A stretch of 64,000 nucleotides of DNA from the NCBI RefSeq assembly GCF_003255815.1, contig NC_037674.1, forward strand, positions 1,820,365 through 1,884,364, read 5' to 3'. The position numbers and the translations under genes are program-made. Of this stretch, positions 59,441 to 64,000 are shown piece after piece (the stretch's first letter is position 1; the number at the start of each line of letters is the position of its first letter). Under the pieces are notes generated by a model. The model worked only from the letters and a program-made list of their open reading frames with translations. It made no database searches and was not told the origin of the DNA. Origin of the DNA: Theropithecus gelada (lineage: Eukaryota; Chordata; Mammalia; Primates; Cercopithecidae).

Positions 59441-59590
59441 AAAGCCAGGTTCGTATCTCATCCCTTACACGGAATTGGCACCAGATGGATAAAGCCAGGT
59501 CCGTACCTCGTCCCTTACATGGAATTAGCACCACATAGGTAAAGCCAGGTCTGTACCTCATCCTTTACACAGAATTGGCACCAGATGGAC
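59441..59590. repeat. 50-bp tandem triplication
   Basis: Three units of exactly 50 bp start at 59441, 59491 and 59541, each with AAAGCCAGGT, GTACCTC-like, CCCTTACA and GAATTGGCACCA blocks. The unit lies in an L1 ORF2-derived segment. Confidence 0.95.
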
Positions 59591-59687
59591 AAAAGGCAAA
59601 AAATGAGGAAATAAATTGTAAAACTTGAATAGAACAAAACACGAGAGAGTATCTCGATGATAGTGGTGGAAGAGATGCTCTTGAACT

Positions 59688-59751
59688 ACACACACACACA
59701 CACTCACATACACACACTCACACACACACACACTCACACACACACACACAC
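59688..59751. repeat. (CA)n microsatellite, interrupted
   Basis: CA units interrupted by TCACA and TACA variants. Confidence 0.95.
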
Positions 59752-59919
59752 GAGCACATATTACAAAAGAGAAGACTGATAAATTGACTTTGCCAAAAAT
59801 TACAACTTCTGTAGGAAAAATGTGAAAATATAAGCCCAAAATTCAAATATGTGTGCAACCTTCAGTAAGTCATAAATAATATCCAGAATATATATATGTG
59901 TGAATATTATGTATAGTTT

Positions 59920-60330
59920 TCCTTTCTCCTAGTGATTTTATTTTTAGGTGAAGAGATATTCTGGCTATCCTTTAGTTGTTAATATGGAATCGTATTACAT
60001 TGGTTAGAGCACATTGATTTCTGCTTTAACAAATTTGTAGACGTTTGCTTTTGCATAATACATGGTCAATTCCTGTGACTGGTCGTGTGTGTTTGCAAAA
60101 TTTCTGTTGGTTTTATATATGTACATTATCATATTAGTTTTTTTTCTCCAAGCTAGTTAAACTTGTTATATACATCTCTTATATTCTTATTTATTCTGAA
60201 AGAGTTGTATTAATGTCTCTCACTAATTTTGTGGGTTCGTCAATTTCTCCTTACATTACTATTTATCTTTATCATTTACTTTATACACATATATTAACAT
60301 CATTAGAGAAATAAAAGAGGAACTAGAACC
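59920..60330 (-). mobile_element. Antisense L1M fragment
   Basis: CATGGTCAATTCCTGTGACT and GTCAATTTCTCCTTACATTA resemble antisense ORF2 endonuclease-region sequence. Its orientation is opposite to the L1 just before it. Confidence 0.5.
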
Positions 60331-60458
60331 CGCATTACAAGAGTATGTTGTAGATTACCCATTTCCAAGATGTCCATATATTGCTTATGTTTTAGAAAGA
60401 CCATTAGTGATCTTGGAAATAAGGCATAAAATTATCCAAATTTAAACGTAACAAAAGT

Positions 60459-60785
60459 GGCTGGGCATAGTGGCTCATGCCTGTAATCCCAGCACTTTGG
60501 GAGGCCAAAGTGGAAGGATGGCTTGAGCCCAGGGGTTTGAGATCTGCCTGGGCAACATAGTGAGATCCCATCTGTACATCTCTACAAATAATTTTTAAAA
60601 TGAGGTTGGTGTGTATGGTGGCATGTGCCTGTAATACCAACTACTCAGGAGGCTGAGATGGGAGGATTCCCTGAGCCCAGGAGTTTCAGGTTGCGGCGAG
60701 CTGTGATTGTGCCAGTGCACTCTGGCCTGGGCGCCAGAGCAAGACCTCATCTCCAGAAAAAAATAAAAATAAAAATAAAAAAAGA
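60459..60785 (+). mobile_element. AluJ
   Basis: GGCTGGGCATAGTGGCTCAT to a (AAAAT)n tail; both arms, old type. Confidence 0.92.
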
Positions 60786-61359
60786 GTAATTTGTATATCA
60801 ACAGTGTACATTGAAAAAATCAAGAATATATACTAAAATGATAATGATATTATTTTGTGTTGGGAACAAGAGCAATTTTATATTCTTTTTTATTTTCCAA
60901 AATGATACATATTATTTGCATACTTTTAAAAAGACTAAATAAGGGCAAGGTTATGTAAAATGGTAGGGGAACTATATGCATTGTTAATAATTAGTTTTAA
61001 TGGGTAATATTTTGCGTTTCACTTCTTGTCTTTGAATTATAAATAAAGTGATATATATTTTAATATTTGATCACGCTTAGGGTACTGGCATGAATGACAT
61101 GAAGAAGCCTACAGTAATACTAAACAGTCATATTGATGGCCAATAATTTGAAAGCTCATTATTTTTATCATACCTCAGCACATAATACCTGTTATGAGTT
61201 AATGCCTTATGTGAAAAAAATTAATTTCATGAGCTCACCTGGGGATTATACTCAGAAAGAAAAATGTAAGAAGGCTATCGTACATGAGTATAAGCCAATT
61301 TGTCAATTGCTTTTAATTAAACAATATATTTAAGGCTTTGGATTTCATCCTTACCATGT
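60786..61359. other. Unassigned AT-rich spacer
   Basis: A 66-aa plus frame (61133-61333) is unrecognised; no repeat named. Confidence 0.3.
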
Positions 61360-62104
61360 AAAGGAACTTGGAGTAGTCACTGCCGTCCTTACAACAAGAA
61401 AAGTCCCAACAAATTGAAAATGAACAGCTTTTCTAGGCTATCAGAGCACTGGAGTCACAAGGCAAATCGCCTCCCAGAAATCTAGAGACACAGGGCAATT
61501 CAGAGGGGCAGAGCAGAGAGCCGGGGGTGTCGTGGGGGCTGCTGGAGCACACCCTAGGAAGATTCCTCATGGACAGCCGAAAATGTACTTCAGTTTTCAT
61601 GCAAGGGTATAAAAACACTTTATCCTCTACTTCTAGGAATTAATTGTAAGATCTTAAAATTAACATCCATGTGTGGGAACACTTACAGGGTGATTCTGAT
61701 GACCTGATGGAGGCTGAGCACTGACGAGGCAGGGTGTGAAAATCCTGGGGGCCGCAGTCTTGGGACATGGCCCACACTTGTGTGGATTTTACCTGGAAAA
61801 GTGCCACCAGGTTCTCATGGGGAAGATCTGAGAAACAGTCCCTAGTGCTCTGGCAGGAGAAGGGGGGAATTAATTATTATTTTCTCTGCCACAAAAACCT
61901 ACACTCCAGGGAAAAGGATTCCCCTGAGCCCTATCCCAGCTGGTGAAAGATATTCTTCCCACACCAGACACCTCAGGCCTACCTGCCTCACGGTAAGGGC
62001 TTTCTTAAAAAAATTGTTAAAGGGTTTTACTACTTTGGAGAAAAAAATGCAATTGTGAAGGTCATAGCCTTTACACAGGCTGGTAAAAGGCTGAGATTTA
62101 AGTA
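61360..62104 (+). mobile_element. Possible L1M 5'UTR
   Basis: GC-richer, with CCACAAAAACCTACACTCCA and CTACCTGCCTCACGGTAAG, similar in character to old L1 5'UTRs, and it precedes L1M 5' sequence at 62547. Family assignment is inference. Confidence 0.35.
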
Positions 62105-62192
62105 TTTTATATATACTTAATATGTGTATATATATGCATACACACATATACATATATATAGGAAATATATACATAAAGAAAAGGAAATAAAA

Positions 62193-62223
<31 letters not shown>

Positions 62224-62237
62224 ATGTGTATATATAT
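62105..62237. repeat. TA/TG-rich low-complexity tract
   Basis: (TA)n and CATATA blocks, then (TG)n at 62194-62229. Confidence 0.92.
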
Positions 62238-62267
62238 AGCAGAATGTTCAGGAACCATGGCACAATT

Positions 62268-62546
62268 TTATTTACTTAAGGCAGGGTCTTTGTCACCCAG
62301 TGCACTTGTGTGATCAGGACTCACTGCAGCCTCGACTTCCTGGGCTCAATGGATCCTCCTATCTCAGCCTCCTGAGTAGCTGGGACTGCAGGCACAGGCC
62401 ACCATGCAGAGCTAATTTTTTGTTTTTGTAGAGATGGGGTCCCACTATTCTGCCAGGCTCGTCTTGAACTCCTGGGCTCCAGCGATCCTCCTGCCTCAGC
62501 ATTCCAAAGCACTGAGATTACAGGCATGAGCCGCCGCGTCCAGCCT
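62268..62546 (-). mobile_element. AluJ
   Basis: GGCAGGGTCTTTGTCACCCA to CCGCGTCCAGCC; the GCTGGAGTGCAGTGG block is absent. Confidence 0.88.
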
Positions 62547-64000
62547 TAATCATAACATTATAGACTATTCTCCTTTCCCATACCTGGCCACTACACTGGC
62601 AGAGCTTCTGTAGAATAACAAGGAATTGCAATGGAAAAATATGAAAAGCACAGAGTCTCTCTAAGAAAGAGTAATTAGGGAGCCCAAAATCAAGAGAGGA
62701 GACAAAAACACGAACACTGGAGGAATTGGAAACCCCTGGCAACTAAAGCCACCGCACACATTCAGTAAAGGCCAACTCCCGCCCAGGCTCACACAAACAC
62801 TCACACTAAGGCCTCTTTACCGCAGCCTCCATTACCTGATACGAGTTTGACTTTCAACAAAAAACTACAAAGAATGCCAAAAGGCAAGAATTACAGAATA
62901 GTCTGAAGTAAACAACAAAACTAGCTGCAGATAGGACACAGATGTTGGCATTATCAGAGAGGGACTTTAAATCACTGTGATTAATGTGTTTCCATTAGAA
63001 CCCTCATGGGAAAGGTAGAAACATGCCTGGACAGATGGATCATCTAAGCAGAGAGATGGAAACTCTAAGAAAAATTCAAAAGGAAATGCTAGAACTCAAA
63101 ATGGCGAGAACAGAATTGAAAATCGAACAAAACCGAGCATGATTTCCATGGGCTTCTCAGGACCCTGGGGATGGGCAGGGAAGAGTCAGCAGAGGGAGGG
63201 CATAGAAGCTTCTCAAGCTGAAATGCAAAGAGAACGAAAATCAGCAGAACGTTCAGGAACTATGGCACGATTTTATTTATTTCTTTCTTTATTATTTTTT
63301 AAGAGGCAAGGTCTCGCTCTGTTGCCCAGGCTGGAGTGCAGTGGCGCAATCACACCTCACTGCAGCCTCTGACTCCTGGGCTCAAGTGATTCTCCTGCCC
63401 CAGCCTCCAGGCCAGCTTGGTCTACAGGCTCACACCATCATGCCCAGCGAATTTTTAAAAATTTTTGTCAAGATGCTGTCTCACTGTGTTGCTCAGGCTG
63501 GTCTCCAGCTCCTGGCCTCAAATGATCCTCCTGCCTCAGACTCCCGAGGTGCTGCCTGCGGTTAGTCATGAGCCACCGTACCTGGCCACTGGGACAATTT
63601 TAAAAGGTGTACATTCACATAATTGGCATACCAGAAACAGAAGAAAGAGAAAGCAGAGGCAGGAGAAATATTTGAACTGAGAGTGTCTGAGAATTTCCCT
63701 AAATTAATGGCAAACACCAAACAACAGATGCAGGAAGTTCAGAGAACACCAAGAAGAATGAATACCAAAACGAAAAACCAGCAACAGCAGAACTAACAGA
63801 CAACACCCAGGCATATCCTATTTAAACTTCAGTGGACAAAAAACAAAGAGAAACTTGAAAGAAGCCGGCAGTGTGGAGCCGGGGAGAGCTTTACCTCTAG
63901 AGAAACAAGGATAAGGGTCTACAGTCTACTGCTGTTCAGAAACCATGCAAGCAAAAGGAGTGAAATAAAATATTTAACGTATTGAACAAACAAACAAAAA
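62547..64000 (+). mobile_element. Old L1M 5'UTR to ORF1, sense, runs off window
   Basis: TTTCAACAAAAAACTACAAA, TTGGCATTATCAGAGAGGGA and AGCAGAGAGATGGAAACTCT, then (after the Alu) GAAGTTCAGAGAACACCAAG and GAAACCATGCAAGCAAAAGG follow the L1M 5' region into ORF1. Interrupted by an AluJ. Stops throughout; continues beyond 64000. Confidence 0.75.
63283..63588 (-). mobile_element. AluJ in L1M ORF1
   Basis: AAGAGGCAAGGTCTCGCTCT to CCGTACCTGGCC. Flanks GGCACGATTTTA / GGGACAATTTTA give a plausible 12-bp target duplication. Confidence 0.9.

Larger units (their letters stand above)
58200..59880 (+). mobile_element. Old L1M, sense, with internal 50-bp triplication
   Basis: 58540-58640 and 58900-59880 follow ORF2 reverse transcriptase to the C-terminal part (AGAGAAGACCTAAATAAATG, TTATGTTCATGGATGGCATT, GAAATAAATTGTAAAACTTG). 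58200-58540 is less certain. Frames are broken throughout. Confidence 0.65.

Overview
This window is primate nuclear DNA made almost entirely of interspersed repeats. About two dozen Alu elements or monomers are present (Alu is primate-specific). MaLR LTRs of the MST and THE1 type, MER1- and MER20-like DNA transposons, MIR, L2 and long stretches of old L1 also occur. Several young Alus carry bases I associate with the Old World monkey AluYR lineage, such as GGCCGGATCTCAGC in place of GGCGCGATCTCGGC and CTTGAGCC in place of CGTGAGCC. The best source call is therefore a cercopithecid monkey (macaque/baboon/guenon type); the genus cannot be told. I see no intact protein-coding gene and no tRNA, rRNA or CRISPR array. 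Open frames are short and fall mostly in repeats.

Layout. 1-5.8 kb: a Tigger-type DNA transposon, T-rich old LINE debris and Alus; an AluY splits a MER20-like element. 5.8-9.3 kb: old sense-strand L1 cut by an AluJ, an MST LTR and an AluS. 10.6-11.6 kb: a processed pseudogene of ribosomal protein L9, itself split by an Alu. 12.2-14.1 kb: two MIRs and an antisense L2 that holds a solo ERV1-like LTR with a 4-bp target duplication. 18.9-19.3 kb: a minisatellite of seven exact 44-bp units. 20.3-21.6 kb: antisense L1. 23.4-32.0 kb: old sense-strand L1s carrying a solo LTR, an AluY and two MER1-like pieces. 32.3-33.6 kb: two related LTRs in inverted orientation. 34-46 kb: Alus and antisense L1, one holding a younger 2-kb L1; a possible 48-nt exon lies at 45653-45700. 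46.9-53.2 kb: one old antisense L1 cut by a THE1 LTR and by two separate younger L1s. 53.4-57.0 kb: mostly unassigned. 57.3-57.65 kb: a 359-bp purine-rich tract grown from an AluJ tail. 58.2-64.0 kb: old L1 pieces and AluJ elements, including an internal 50-bp triplication.

There is no operon-like or cooperating gene system here. The information lies in insertion order (which element cuts which), in tandem arrays, in the RPL9 retropseudogene and in one candidate exon. Family names are from memory of consensus sequences, not from a database search; subfamily calls are tentative.
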